A DNA stretch of 64,000 nucleotides from Halapricum desulfuricans (GTDB lineage: Archaea; Halobacteriota; Halobacteria; Halobacteriales; Haloarculaceae), in NCBI RefSeq assembly GCF_017094525.1, contig NZ_CP064788.1, positions 1,783,030-1,847,029 on the forward strand. Reading direction: 5' to 3'. Of the stretch, positions 52,721 to 62,211 are shown in pieces. Positions within the stretch are counted from its first letter, which is position 1; each line of letters starts with the position of its first letter. Below the pieces are notes generated by a model. It ran no database searches, was not told the origin of the DNA, and saw only the letters and a program-made list of their open reading frames with translations. Made by a program: the position numbers and the translations under genes.

Positions 52721-53922
52721 ACCGCCCGTCTCACCTTCTTCACCTGAGGAAGGGTGTCGAGAGGCGGCACATTTCCATACTGTTCATCGAACCACTCCTG
52801 CACGACGCACACCGCCGCCTTCCGATCTGCATGGTCCTGGAACCCACACTCCAGACACTTGAACCGCTTTTTCTGCCGGTTCGCTCGTTCGGTATGCTGG
52901 CACTCCGTTCGGGGGCATCGCTGACTCGTGTACTCCGGGTCAGCCTTGTCAGTGGGAATCCCACTCCAGGCAGCCTTGTACGACACCATCTCTTGGAGTG
53001 CCGCGAACGGCAACGAGTGGAGCCGACGGTTCATCCGCGTGCCGTAGTCGATGCTGTCTCGCATGTCTTTGAGGTCTTCAAAGACAAGTACCGGGTCCAG
53101 AAACTGCGAGACCCATTCGACTACGTGACGCGATACCTTGTGCAAAGCGTCGTGGACGTAGTCGCGTTCTTCGGTCTGTACGACTGATTCAAAGCCTGTC
53201 TGCCCCGCTTTCTGCATCCGCTTGCGTTTGGTGAAAAACTCGTGACGCTGTTCTTTCACCGATGGATACTCAAACACCACGGAATCTTTCACAGCACCGT
53301 TTCGACTCATCGCAACAAGTGCGATGCAATCCTCGTTCACATCCACACCAACAATCGTGTCTGCATCGTGTTTGCTGGCGACTCGATGCGTTTCATGCGT
53401 GATGGTAACGTGAAGTCGCCATTCGTCGTGTTTGTGGACGACTTCAGCCGTGCCAACCCGCCATTCCTCATCGTTGAAAGCAGTCCTCAGACGGTCGAAG
53501 TGGTCAGGGCTCCCACGAAGTTCACCTTTGACGTGCGTTCCTCTCGTAGCCGTGATGCGGAATCGAACTGTGGTATCGTCTTCGGGGAACAGCCGGTAGC
53601 CTTCGCCGTGGTTCATCACCATCGGGTACAGGCCGTCAATGTATGGGTAGGGCCGCCCCCACCCATCATCTTTGTTGTCACGGTAGGTTTCGAGCTCTCC
53701 AAGTGCCTTGTCAACGATGAGTTGAGTGGTGTTGTTAACGTGATCGGCGTTGGTGACGACAGTCGATTTGATGTCGTCCCACTCCCATCCTTGTCCGTCA
53801 AGGCGATTGGTTTCGTTACGAATGCGACGAGCTTCGAGACAGCCCGTTTGCAGATCGTCGCCACTCCCCGTGTCAATATCTAGTCCGAACGATAAGGTCT
53901 GGGTGAGTTTGGACAACTGCAC
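52582..53922 (-). CDS. tnpB: TnpB, RNA-guided endonuclease of an IS200/IS605 element
   Basis: A 446-aa RuvC-like nuclease. The catalytic residues appear to be intact: Asp in VGVDVNEDCIAL, Glu in PVLVFEDLKDMR, and Asp in FQDHADRKAAVCV after the zinc finger (RCPRTEC ... CLEC). TnpB proteins cut DNA guided by an RNA made from the element's right end, which helps keep the element in the genome. The start is a GTG at 53922, with a TATA-like catataag 10-18 bases ahead. The C-terminal tail after residue 390 is long and low in complexity, probably overlapping the guide RNA gene. Confidence 0.9.
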   Translation of the reverse strand: MQLSKLTQTLSFGLDIDTGSGDDLQTGCLEARRIRNETNRLDGQGWEWDDIKSTVVTNADHVNNTTQLIVDKALGELETYRDNKDDGWGRPYPYIDGLYPMVMNHGEGYRLFPEDDTTVRFRITATRGTHVKGELRGSPDHFDRLRTAFNDEEWRVGTAEVVHKHDEWRLHVTITHETHRVASKHDADTIVGVDVNEDCIALVAMSRNGAVKDSVVFEYPSVKEQRHEFFTKRKRMQKAGQTGFESVVQTEERDYVHDALHKVSRHVVEWVSQFLDPVLVFEDLKDMRDSIDYGTRMNRRLHSLPFAALQEMVSYKAAWSGIPTDKADPEYTSQRCPRTECQHTERANRQKKRFKCLECGFQDHADRKAAVCVVQEWFDEQYGNVPPLDTLPQVKKVRRAVSGPGGGADSHGPTSGSGVDRHGPSARDSQSQAREEFKSVASAVPE

Positions 53923-54047
53923 TATAATCTTATATGGTTTGATACCTGTTAAAAGTTGATATTGTGACGCGCTTCACCCACGGGCACGGTGGCCCCTGGT
54001 ACTCGCGCTGTTTTCATTATAGACCGACCGAGCCGAAACCGCGTGTA

Positions 54048-54557
54048 ATGGCAACAATCGCTGGGAACGCGACCGTGGATCGGTTCGCCGCGGCGCTCGA
54101 CGACCTCGACGTGGGCTGGACGCTGACGACGGTCGACGAGCTCTCCGGAGAACTCGAACGGTTCTCCGAACCGACCGTCGGCGCGCCCTTCCCGTTCGAG
54201 GACCTGTCGCTCCCGGACTCGATCCCGCGAGCCTCGGAGTCCGAGGACGTGAAAGACGCAAACACCGGTGTCACGGCGGGCGTGCTCGCGATCGCGGAGT
54301 ACGGAAGCGTCGTGATCGGATCGGAACCGCCGGAAACCGAACCCGTCAGCCTGTACGCGGACACGCACGTCGCCGTCGTCCGGGCGGAAGACGTCGTCGC
54401 CTCGATGGGCGAGGCGTTCGCCGAACTCGGGCCGCGGCTGCGAGAAGCCGGCGGGAACGCGATCATCGTCACCGGGCCGAGCGCCACCGCCGACATGGGT
54501 GCACTGGTCCGCGGCGTCCACGGTCCCGGTGACGTCCACGTGGTGATCGTCGAATGA
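54048..54557 (+). CDS. lutC: LUD-domain protein, LutC-like
   Basis: A 169-aa protein of the LUD domain used in L-lactate oxidation to pyruvate. Typical parts are DANTGVTAGVLAIAEYGSVVI, LYADTHVAVVRAEDVV and NAIIVTGPSATADM. The start ATG 54048 follows the TnpB element by 38 bases. It overlaps the next gene's start by four bases, so LutC and LutAB are coupled. Confidence 0.88.
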   Translation: MATIAGNATVDRFAAALDDLDVGWTLTTVDELSGELERFSEPTVGAPFPFEDLSLPDSIPRASESEDVKDANTGVTAGVLAIAEYGSVVIGSEPPETEPVSLYADTHVAVVRAEDVVASMGEAFAELGPRLREAGGNAIIVTGPSATADMGALVRGVHGPGDVHVVIVE

Positions 54558-56731
54558 GCCGAAAATCCAAGCGAGCGAAAGCCGCACAGATCCGCGAGAC
54601 GATGGCCAGCGAGGGTGCGTCCGTCCGGGAGAACACGCAGGGATTCAACCGGGGTCGTTACGAAACCGTCGCGGATCTCGAGAACTACGAGGAACTGAAA
54701 GACGAGGCACGCCAGATCAAGGAAGACGCCATCGAGCGGCTCCCGGAACTGATCGATCAGCTCACCGAGGCCATCGAAGCGAACGGGGGAACGGTCTATC
54801 TCGCCGAGGACGAGGCCGACGCCAACGAGTACGTCTCATCGCTGGTCGAGTCCGGCGAGACGGTCGTCAAGAGCAAGTCGATGACCAGCGAGGAACTCGA
54901 GGTCAACGAACACCTCGAGGCTGCGGGTGCGAACGTCGTCGAGACGGACCTCGGGGAGTGGGTCCTGCAGGTCGCCGACGAGGCTCCGAGCCACCTCGTC
55001 GCGCCGGCGATCCACAAGTCCCGCGAGTCGATCGCCGAGTTATTTCACGAGCGGTTCGATCCGGACCAGCCACTCGAGACGCCGGAAGACCTCACGGCTT
55101 TTGCCAGCGAGTACCTGGCCGACGCCTTCGAGGACGCCGACGTCGGCATGACCGGTGCGAACTTCCTCACTGCCGACAGCGGGTCGATGCTGCTGGTTAC
55201 CAGCGAGGGCAACGCCCGCAAGACCGTCGCCGCGACCGATACCCACGTCGCCGTCGCTGGCGTCGAGAAAGTCGTCCCCAGCGTTGAGGACCTCCAGCCG
55301 TTCGTCGAACTGATCGGCCGCTCCGGCACCGGTCAGGACATCACTTCCTACGTCTCGCTTCTCACGCCACCGGTCGAGACGGCGACCTTCGGCGAGGACG
55401 AGCTCGAGGGCAGCGACGATCGCGACTTCCACCTCGTGCTGATCGACAACGGCCGCATGGCCATGCGCGAGGACGAGCAGTTGCGCGAGACGCTGTACTG
55501 CATCCGGTGTTCGGCGTGTGCCAACACGTGTGCGAACTTCCAGCAGGTCGGCGGCCACGAGTTCGGCGGCGAGACCTACACCGGCGGGATCGCCGGCGGC
55601 TGGGAGACCGGTGTCCACGGCCTCGACAGCAGCGAGGATTTCGTCGACCTCTGTACCGGCTGCTCGCGCTGCGTCGAGGCCTGCCCGGTCGGGATCGACA
55701 TCCCCTGGATCAACACGGTCGTCAGAGACCGGATCAACCGCGGGGCCGACGACCACACCTACGACTTCCTGGTCGACGGTCTGACGCCGGACACCGAGGA
55801 AGGCGGGATGAGCCTCCAGAAGCGGTTCTTCGGCAACTTCGTCACCGTCGCGAAACTCGGCAGCTTCTTCGCGCCTGTCTCGAACTGGCTGGCCGGTTTC
55901 GGCCCCAATCGGTGGATCGCCGAACAGCTTTTGGGCGTCGATCAGCGCCGGGACATGCCGCAGTTCAGCCGAGAGACGCTCAAAGAGTGGGCCAGCGGCC
56001 GGGACGGACCAGCCGACCCGGACTGCGAGGTCGTCTTCATGGCCGACACCTACACCAATTACATGCACGTCGAGCGCGGGAAGGCCGCGATCCGGGCGCT
56101 GGAAGCGCTGAACGTCGACGTCGAGATCGCGGACGTGACCGAGAGCGGGCGGGCCGCCCTCTCACAGGGGATGGTCAGGACAGCGGCCAACCACGGCAAA
56201 GCGGTCGCCGAGGAGTTGCTCCCCCATATCGACACCGGACGAGAGGTCGTGATCGTCGAGCCGAGCGATCTGACGATGCTGCGCGACGACTACGAACGGC
56301 TGCTTGACGCGGAGACGTACGAACGGCTCTCGGAGCACAGCTACGAGATCCTCGAGTACGTCTACGGCCTGCTGGAGAACGGGGCCGACGCCAGTGCCCT
56401 GCGTGACGGCGACGGCGAGGAGATCGCCTATCACGGCCACTGTCAGCAGCGAACGCTCGGGCTTGCGGCCCACACCGAGGCCGTCCTGGAGGAACTCGGC
56501 TACGACCTCGTCACCTCCGACGTCGAGTGCTGTGGCATGGCCGGCTCGTTCGGCTTCAAACAGCAGTACTACGACGTGAGCATGGCGGTCGGCGAGGAGT
56601 TGCGCGAGCAGTTCTCGACCCCCGAAGCCGAGGGCCGGACGGTCGTCGCCAGCGGCACGTCCTGTCACGACCAGCTGACGGACCTGATGAAACAGGACGT
56701 GCCGCATCCGATCGAACTCGTCGCACCGTGA
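54554..56731 (+). CDS. Fused LutB-LutA-like iron-sulfur lactate-utilisation protein
   Basis: A 725-aa fusion. The first 320 residues form a LUD domain (VKSKSMTSEELEVNEHLE, MTGANFLTADSGSMLLV). Two 4Fe-4S clusters follow (CIRCSACANTC; CTGCSRCVEACP). The C-terminal half has the cysteine-rich CCG domain, with HGHCQQRTLG and VECCGMAGSFGFK. In bacteria these are separate LutB and LutA; here both are in one chain. It should transfer electrons from lactate to the respiratory chain. The gene overlaps lutC by four bases. Confidence 0.92.
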   Translation: MSRKSKRAKAAQIRETMASEGASVRENTQGFNRGRYETVADLENYEELKDEARQIKEDAIERLPELIDQLTEAIEANGGTVYLAEDEADANEYVSSLVESGETVVKSKSMTSEELEVNEHLEAAGANVVETDLGEWVLQVADEAPSHLVAPAIHKSRESIAELFHERFDPDQPLETPEDLTAFASEYLADAFEDADVGMTGANFLTADSGSMLLVTSEGNARKTVAATDTHVAVAGVEKVVPSVEDLQPFVELIGRSGTGQDITSYVSLLTPPVETATFGEDELEGSDDRDFHLVLIDNGRMAMREDEQLRETLYCIRCSACANTCANFQQVGGHEFGGETYTGGIAGGWETGVHGLDSSEDFVDLCTGCSRCVEACPVGIDIPWINTVVRDRINRGADDHTYDFLVDGLTPDTEEGGMSLQKRFFGNFVTVAKLGSFFAPVSNWLAGFGPNRWIAEQLLGVDQRRDMPQFSRETLKEWASGRDGPADPDCEVVFMADTYTNYMHVERGKAAIRALEALNVDVEIADVTESGRAALSQGMVRTAANHGKAVAEELLPHIDTGREVVIVEPSDLTMLRDDYERLLDAETYERLSEHSYEILEYVYGLLENGADASALRDGDGEEIAYHGHCQQRTLGLAAHTEAVLEELGYDLVTSDVECCGMAGSFGFKQQYYDVSMAVGEELREQFSTPEAEGRTVVASGTSCHDQLTDLMKQDVPHPIELVAP

Positions 56732-56806
56732 TCTAGACGCAGAGATATCGCCCCTATCTTCCGGTGAGCGCGCCCTTATGCCCGTTCAATCCATACAACG
56801 CCCATC

Positions 56807-57940
56807 ATGATCCAGATTCGAGAAGCGGTTCGACGGTCCGGTCTGACGGTCGCAACCGTCGTGCTGCTGTGGGCGGCGATACGTCCCGCCGCGGCCCACG
56901 TCAGATACGTCACTGCGGACCCGCCTGACGACGGCCTGCAGTTCACCATCGGGGTGCTCACAGAGCCGGCGAACGCGCTGCTGTTCGGTACGACGGGACT
57001 GCTCGCCGTTGCCGGTGTTGGGGCGTACCTGTGGGTTCGGCCGACAATCCCCGACTTCGATGTCCTGCGGTCGGCCCTGCGGGAGTATCTCACGTACGTC
57101 CCCTGGATGCTCCGGCTGAGCCTCGGCCTCCCGCTGGTCGGGGCCGGCTTCATCGGCTATCTGTTCAGCCCGAGCGTGCGGACGGCCGACGTGCTCGGGA
57201 CGACCGCCCAGGCCGAGGCCCGGATCCTGCTGATCGGGATCGGCTTCTTCCTGCTGTTCGGGCTCGCCACGCGAGCGGTCGCGCTGGTCGGGCTGGCGAC
57301 CTACGTCGGATCGGCGATCGCGTTCCCGACGACAATCATCGCGCTCGAGTACGTGCCGGGCTTTATCGCGATCGCGCTGCTCGGCGGCGGACGACCGAGC
57401 GCGGATCACCTGCTCGAACGCGTCGCGAGTTCCCCGGGCACCTACTACGGCCGGATCGATCCTGTCCACCGCAGGGCCGGAACGATCCGGGATCGGCTCG
57501 ATCCCTACACCGCGTACGTCCCCACCGTCCTGCGGATCGGCCTCGGGGCGACCTTCGTGTTACTCGGCCTCGGCGAGAAACTCCTCCGGCCCGGACCGGG
57601 ACTGGGCGTCGTCGAGAAGTACGATCTCACGGCGGTCGTCCCGGTCGACCCGGGCGTGTGGGTCGTCGGCGCGGGACTGGCCGAAATCGCCTTCGGGATC
57701 GCCCTGCTCTTCGGGCTGTTGACCCGCGCGACTGCTGCGGGGGCGTTCGTCCTGTTCACCGTCACCCTCTTTGCCCTGCCCGACGACCCCGTGCTCGCGC
57801 ATATCACGATGTTCGGGCTCGCCTCTGCGGTGTTCACCCTCGGCGGCGGGCCGCTGTCGATCGACGACTGGTTGAACTCGTCCGTCGAACCCCATCGTAA
57901 ACCGGCTCCGGGCAGTCAGGCGGAGAGCCGAAGCGGGTAG
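56807..57940 (+). CDS. DoxX-like polytopic membrane protein
   Basis: A 377-aa membrane protein with a possible signal-like first helix (GLTVATVVLLWAAIRPAAA) and about eight more. VLRIGLGATFVLLGLGEKLLRPG is the mark of the DoxX family, some members of which are subunits of quinol oxidases. The specific role is unknown. It starts 75 bases after the Lut operon. Confidence 0.82.
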   Translation: MIQIREAVRRSGLTVATVVLLWAAIRPAAAHVRYVTADPPDDGLQFTIGVLTEPANALLFGTTGLLAVAGVGAYLWVRPTIPDFDVLRSALREYLTYVPWMLRLSLGLPLVGAGFIGYLFSPSVRTADVLGTTAQAEARILLIGIGFFLLFGLATRAVALVGLATYVGSAIAFPTTIIALEYVPGFIAIALLGGGRPSADHLLERVASSPGTYYGRIDPVHRRAGTIRDRLDPYTAYVPTVLRIGLGATFVLLGLGEKLLRPGPGLGVVEKYDLTAVVPVDPGVWVVGAGLAEIAFGIALLFGLLTRATAAGAFVLFTVTLFALPDDPVLAHITMFGLASAVFTLGGGPLSIDDWLNSSVEPHRKPAPGSQAESRSG

Positions 57941-58077
57941 CCGTCCCAGCGACCGTCGTACGTCGGTTTCGGATCAACCGCATGACCGCGGGCGATATGC
58001 CGGTGACTCGGCACGGTGGTCACTACGACTCTGGAAACCGGGAACCTTTCTTTGTGCTGGCGCGTCGATATTCGCGT

Positions 58078-59538
58078 ATGAGGACCTACGAGGCCGGGGA
58101 CATCACGCTACAGCGAGTCCGCGAGTACGTCTGGGAGATCCCCCGGGAGGGCGAGATGAACGTCCCCGCCCGGGTGCTGGCCAGCGAATCGCTGCTGGAC
58201 GAGATCAGCGACGACAAGACGCTCGAACAGCTGAAGAACACGACCCACCTCCCCGGAATCCGGAAACACGCCCTCTGTATGCCGGACGGCCACCAGGGAT
58301 ACGGCTTCCCGGTCGGGGGCGTGGCCGGGATCGACGCCGAAAACGGCTGTATCTCCCCTGGAGCGGTCGGTTACGATATAAATTGTGGCGTGAGGTTGCT
58401 GAGAACAAACCTCGCGTACAGCGATATTCGGGGCCGCGAGGAGGAACTCGTCGACGCGCTGTTCGACGCGATCCCGTCGGGACTGGGGGGCGGCGGGATC
58501 TTCGAGGGAACGAGAGCCGACATCGAGGCGATCCTCGAAGACGGGATGGAGTGGGCACTGGAGAACGGGTACGCGGTGCCCGAGGACCTCGCACACTGCG
58601 AGGACGAGGGGCGGCGACCGGAGGCCGACGCGGACGCGGTTTCACAGAAGGCCAAGGACCGCGGGAAGGTACAGGTCGGGTCGCTCGGATCGGGCAACCA
58701 CTTCCTCGAGGTCCAGCGGGTCACGGACGTCTTCCTGGAGGACGTCGCCGAGGAGTTCGGACTCGAGGAGGACCAGATCGTCGTGATGATCCACTGTGGA
58801 TCACGCGGGCTGGGCCATCAGGTCTGTACGGACTATCTCCGTGAGATCGAACAGGCCCACCAGGGGTTGCTTGCCAGCTTGCCGGACAAGGAACTGGCCG
58901 CCGCGCCAGCGGGGTCACAACTGGCCGAGGAGTACTACGGGGCGATGTGTGCGGCGATCAACTTCGCGTGGGTCAACCGGCAGTTGATCATGCACCGGAC
59001 CCGCGAGGTCTTCGAGGACGTGTTCGACCGGTCGTGGGAAGAGATGGAGATGGAGTTGCTCTACGACGTGGCGCACAACATCGCCAAGAAAGAGGTCCAC
59101 GAGATCGACGGCGAAGATCAGGATCTGTACGTCCACCGGAAGGGTGCGACGCGGGCGTTCCCGGCTGGTCGTCCGGAACTGCCGCCGGCCTACGCCGACG
59201 TTGGCCAGCCGGTTCTCATCCCCGGGAGCATGGGCTCGGGCAGCTACGTGCTCCGGGGCGGCGAGCGCTCGCTTGAGGAGACGTTCGGCTCGACTGCTCA
59301 CGGCGCGGGACGGCTCATGTCGCGTACGGAAGCGAAAAACACCTTCTGGGGAGAGGACGTCCAAGACGAGTTGCGCGACCAGCAACACGTCTACGTCAAG
59401 GCACAGAGCGGCGCGACCGTCGCAGAAGAAGCGCCGGGCGTCTACAAGGACGTCGACGAGGTCGTGAACGTCTCGGACGCGCTGGGGATCGGGGACAAAG
59501 TCGCCCGGACGTACCCGGTCTGCAACATCAAAGGCTAG
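58078..59538 (+). CDS. rtcB: RtcB RNA-splicing ligase
   Basis: A 486-aa tRNA-splicing ligase that joins the 2',3'-cyclic phosphate and 5'-OH ends left after intron removal. Metal and GMP-site motifs are seen: MPDGHQGYGFPVGGVAG, GYDINCGVRLL, GSGNHFLEV, HCGSRGLGHQ, SMGSGSYVLRG and TAHGAGRLMSR with the guanylylated His. The ATG at 58078 (MRTYEAGDITL) is chosen from homologues. There is no intein. Its stop shares CTAG with the convergent pilin-like gene. Confidence 0.95.
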   Translation: MRTYEAGDITLQRVREYVWEIPREGEMNVPARVLASESLLDEISDDKTLEQLKNTTHLPGIRKHALCMPDGHQGYGFPVGGVAGIDAENGCISPGAVGYDINCGVRLLRTNLAYSDIRGREEELVDALFDAIPSGLGGGGIFEGTRADIEAILEDGMEWALENGYAVPEDLAHCEDEGRRPEADADAVSQKAKDRGKVQVGSLGSGNHFLEVQRVTDVFLEDVAEEFGLEEDQIVVMIHCGSRGLGHQVCTDYLREIEQAHQGLLASLPDKELAAAPAGSQLAEEYYGAMCAAINFAWVNRQLIMHRTREVFEDVFDRSWEEMEMELLYDVAHNIAKKEVHEIDGEDQDLYVHRKGATRAFPAGRPELPPAYADVGQPVLIPGSMGSGSYVLRGGERSLEETFGSTAHGAGRLMSRTEAKNTFWGEDVQDELRDQQHVYVKAQSGATVAEEAPGVYKDVDEVVNVSDALGIGDKVARTYPVCNIKG

Positions 59539-59975
59539 ACTGCGTCCGTTCCGTTCCAGGTATCGAGGACGGTCGCCGTTCCGGACGCGGGATCGATGTA
59601 GACGACGCGGATCGAATCGTCGGGGCCGACCGGCCGTCCGTACGCGCCTTCTTCGCTGACAAGGACCGGATCGCCCGGCTCGATGGTCGCAGAAGCGTCG
59701 TCGCCAGCGAGCGCTGACCACCGCGCCGAGGCGTCGTCGGGCCCCTGGACGGAAATATTCCCGGCCGCGAACGTCCCGCCGCGTTCGTAGGTCACCAGCA
59801 GTCGTTGACGGTCCTCACTGTAGTCGAATTCGAACTGCCCCTGCGGACCCGCCTGATCCTCACCCAAAAACAGAACGCTCGATCCGAGTGCGGCGACGAT
59901 CACGAGTGCGATCGCGATTAGAACGAGGGTGCTGGCGAGTTCAGAGACCGCGCGGTCCACGCCTGCGTTTCGCAT
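59535..59975 (-). CDS. Type IV pilin-like secreted protein
   Basis: A 146-aa protein with an archaeal class III (pilin) leader: RNAGVDRAVSELASTLVLIAIALVIVAALG, a short basic head then a long hydrophobic helix, followed by a beta-rich acidic domain. Such proteins are processed by PibD and form adhesion pili or related fibres. I use the ATG at 59975. A longer frame to 60104 is not supported. Confidence 0.8.
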   Translation of the reverse strand: MRNAGVDRAVSELASTLVLIAIALVIVAALGSSVLFLGEDQAGPQGQFEFDYSEDRQRLLVTYERGGTFAAGNISVQGPDDASARWSALAGDDASATIEPGDPVLVSEEGAYGRPVGPDDSIRVVYIDPASGTATVLDTWNGTDAV

Positions 59976-60142
59976 ATGCGAGTTTTCGGTGGCTCGGCAT
60001 ATAAGATCCATCCCGGCACAGCCGGAAGACCGTTCCTCGGGGGCGTGGCGAGTTTCCGTTCCGATACTTGTGCGATCGGTGTGAAAGGGGTGTACAACAG
60101 TCACGATATGTCGGTGCCGTTAAACCGGTGTGCGTCGTATGG

Positions 60143-60529
60143 ATGAGTGAAATGGTCCGTGACCCGTTCGCGGACGAGGACGCTCCCGATCTCCAGGACG
60201 TGCTCGATGCACTCGACGACCCCGAATGCAGGGCGATCATCAGGGAACTCGACGAACCGATGACCGCAAGCGAAATCTCCGATGCGAGTGACATTCCGCT
60301 CTCGACGACCTACCGAAAGCTTGAGCTGCTGACCGAGGCGTCGCTGCTGAGCGAGGGCGTCGAGATCCGTCCGGACGGCCAGCACGCGAGCACGTACGAA
60401 CTCGATTTCAAGGAGGTCGTCATCGGAGTGACGGACGATCTCGATTTCGACGTCTCGATCGCCCGTCGTGCGCGGACGGCCGACGAGCGCCTCGAAAACC
60501 TGTGGTCGGAGGTGCGCAAAGAAACATGA
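60143..60529 (+). CDS. Winged-helix transcription regulator, ArsR-like
   Basis: A 128-aa protein with a clear HTH: LDDPECRAIIRELDEPMTASEISDASDIPLSTTYRKLELLTEASLLSEG, then a wing with GQHASTYELDF. This is a common haloarchaeal regulator build. Its stop overlaps the start of the small membrane gene that follows, so it likely controls or is paired with it. ATG 60152 is an alternative start. Confidence 0.87.
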   Translation: MSEMVRDPFADEDAPDLQDVLDALDDPECRAIIRELDEPMTASEISDASDIPLSTTYRKLELLTEASLLSEGVEIRPDGQHASTYELDFKEVVIGVTDDLDFDVSIARRARTADERLENLWSEVRKET

Positions 60530-60819
60530 GTCCACACACGTTCACGCTCCCGCCAAGCGCTATCGCGTTCAAGACGTTGACGCTGATCCTCGGCGGCCTC
60601 ATCACGTATCTGTCGTATCGTGCGTACAGGCGAACCGGCTCCCCGGCGCTACGGGCGCTTTCGATCGGCTTCGGACTGGTGACGACGGGGGCGTTACTTG
60701 CGGGCGTGACGAATATTCTCTTGCACGACATCTCGATCGGGGTGAGTCTGGCCATCGAGAGCGGTCTCACGACTGCCGGGTTCGCCGTCATCGTCTACTC
60801 GTTGTACACGCAAGATTGA
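60526..60819 (+). CDS. Small membrane protein, DUF7521-like
   Basis: A 97-aa protein with three hydrophobic helices (AIAFKTLTLILGGLITYLSY, ALSIGFGLVTTGALLAGV, AIESGLTTAGFAVIVYSLY). The segment YLSYRAYRRTGSPALRAL recurs in the next gene. It is coupled to the HTH gene by a four-base overlap. The function is unknown. Confidence 0.75.
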   Translation: MSPHTFTLPPSAIAFKTLTLILGGLITYLSYRAYRRTGSPALRALSIGFGLVTTGALLAGVTNILLHDISIGVSLAIESGLTTAGFAVIVYSLYTQD

Positions 60820-60929
60820 CCGTATCGCCGGAGAATGTACTCGACAGCCAGGGGACACTGGATTCTCGTTTCGTGGAAATACGATCAGTATATATTGTTA
60901 CCCGGATCCTACGTCGATCCGACCGGGAT

Positions 60930-61226
60930 ATGTATGGAAGCACGTCGTTGCTCGTCGCCGCCGAGACGATCATCTTCGTCTGTAGTGGGGTCCTCGCCTC
61001 GCTGTCGTACCGGGCCTATCGACGACGGCGGTCGCGCTCGCTCGGCGCTCTCTGCGGTGGACTCTCCCTCGTCGCGATCGGCACGCTAATCGGCGGGCTA
61101 CTCATCGCGCTCGGGATCGGTACGTTCGTTCACGCCGCCAGCACGAGTGCGGCGTTCGTCGCGGTCGGATTCGTCGTCGTGACCTACGGGATGTACGCCG
61201 GCCGGCCGTCCTCGCAGTCGACGTGA
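60930..61226 (+). CDS. Small membrane protein, paralogue of the preceding gene
   Basis: A 98-aa protein with the same build as its neighbour: SLSYRAYRRRRSRSLGALCGGLSLVAIGTLIGG matches YLSYRAYRRTGSPALRALSIGFGLVTTGALLAG. It looks like a local duplication of the DUF7521-like gene, now diverged. ATG 60930 is chosen; a TATA-like tatatatt lies at about 60889-60896. Confidence 0.72.
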   Translation: MYGSTSLLVAAETIIFVCSGVLASLSYRAYRRRRSRSLGALCGGLSLVAIGTLIGGLLIALGIGTFVHAASTSAAFVAVGFVVVTYGMYAGRPSSQST

Positions 61227-61350
61227 TGTGCGGCTGTTCCATACGGCGGCCCGGGCCGTATTGTCATCCGGCAGGCCGCCGAAAAGCCCTAATTGGGCGT
61301 GTGCCAACTAGCACGCACGCGGTCGATCCGACGCGATCGATCGACTTGCC

Positions 61351-62211
61351 ATGAGCCAGGGCGAACGCAAACTCTACGACGAGCGCGGGAAGTTTATGCA
61401 GGCCGTCAAGGACGGCCACGAGATCCGCGACGCCGACTGGAGCGCCTGTCGCGTCGTCCTGACGACCGAGCGAGTCGTACTGATCGGCGACGAGAAGCGA
61501 TCGATCGATATCGACACCCTGGGGCGGGTCAACGATCGGTTCGACGTCAACCAGAACGCGGCCGTCGAAGGGAGTTACACGTCGCTTCGGACGGACGACA
61601 TGGTCTTTCTCGTTTCGACGCCGGATCAGGACACCTTCGAGACGGCGCTGTACAAGGCCTCGCTCAACAACGGCATCCTGCTCGTCCAGCACCCGGCAGT
61701 CGAAGGCGGGGTCGTCCAGGACGTCGAGTGGACCAAGGCGAAGACGAAGATCTCCGAAGACGCGATCCGCTTTGCGATGGCCGACGGCCAGAAAGTGAGG
61801 ATCGATCGAGACGATATCGGGGACGTCGAGACCGACAAGCGAACGGTCGACGGCCAGGACCGCACCGTATACGAGGTCGAACACACCGAAGACGACCGGA
61901 GCGTCGAAACCCATCTCACCGGCGAGTCTCACCACACGGCAGTCATGGGCGCACTGCTGGAGGAGGGCGTCGAGCGCCACCGCGCGAACCTCGATCTGGA
62001 CGGCGTCGAAAAGCAGGTTATCATGGCGCTGCACTCGGGGGTTTCGCCGTTCGACATCCCGGAGTTCGTCGATCGGGACGTCGAACGCGTCGAGGAAATC
62101 TTCGACCGGCTGATCGAGTACGACGTCATCGAGGTCGAGCGCGAGCGGACCGAGGTCGCGCTGACGCCCGAGGGTCGGCAGGCCGCCGGCGACTCGATCG
62201 GCGATCGGTGA
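61351..62211 (+). CDS. cheF: Taxis protein CheF
   Basis: A 286-aa archaeal taxis protein of the CheF (DUF439) family, which links CheY to the archaellum motor. The start (ERKLYDERGKFMQAVKDGHEIRDADWSACRVVLTTERVVL) fits the family well, and the C-terminal part has an HTH-like region (EKQVIMALHSGVSPFDIPEFV). No other che or arl genes are in this window. Confidence 0.82.
   Translation: MSQGERKLYDERGKFMQAVKDGHEIRDADWSACRVVLTTERVVLIGDEKRSIDIDTLGRVNDRFDVNQNAAVEGSYTSLRTDDMVFLVSTPDQDTFETALYKASLNNGILLVQHPAVEGGVVQDVEWTKAKTKISEDAIRFAMADGQKVRIDRDDIGDVETDKRTVDGQDRTVYEVEHTEDDRSVETHLTGESHHTAVMGALLEEGVERHRANLDLDGVEKQVIMALHSGVSPFDIPEFVDRDVERVEEIFDRLIEYDVIEVERERTEVALTPEGRQAAGDSIGDR

Larger units (their letters stand above)
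52543..54009 (-). mobile_element. Complete TnpB-only IS200/IS605 (IS1341-type) element
   Basis: The element runs from a left-end hairpin (about 53969-54009, closing with actcgcgct in plus reading) to a right-end hairpin (52543-52573: gtgaag ... ccccgcgc/gcgcgggg). It carries one gene, tnpB, and no tnpA. Both ends match the shorter copy at 16570-16947. The left end lies 38 bases before the Lut operon start, so the insertion may affect its promoter. Confidence 0.85.

Noticed and set aside
53949-54587. 212-codon minus frame opposite lutC
   Set aside because: It is antisense to a clear LUD-domain gene with coupled downstream partner.
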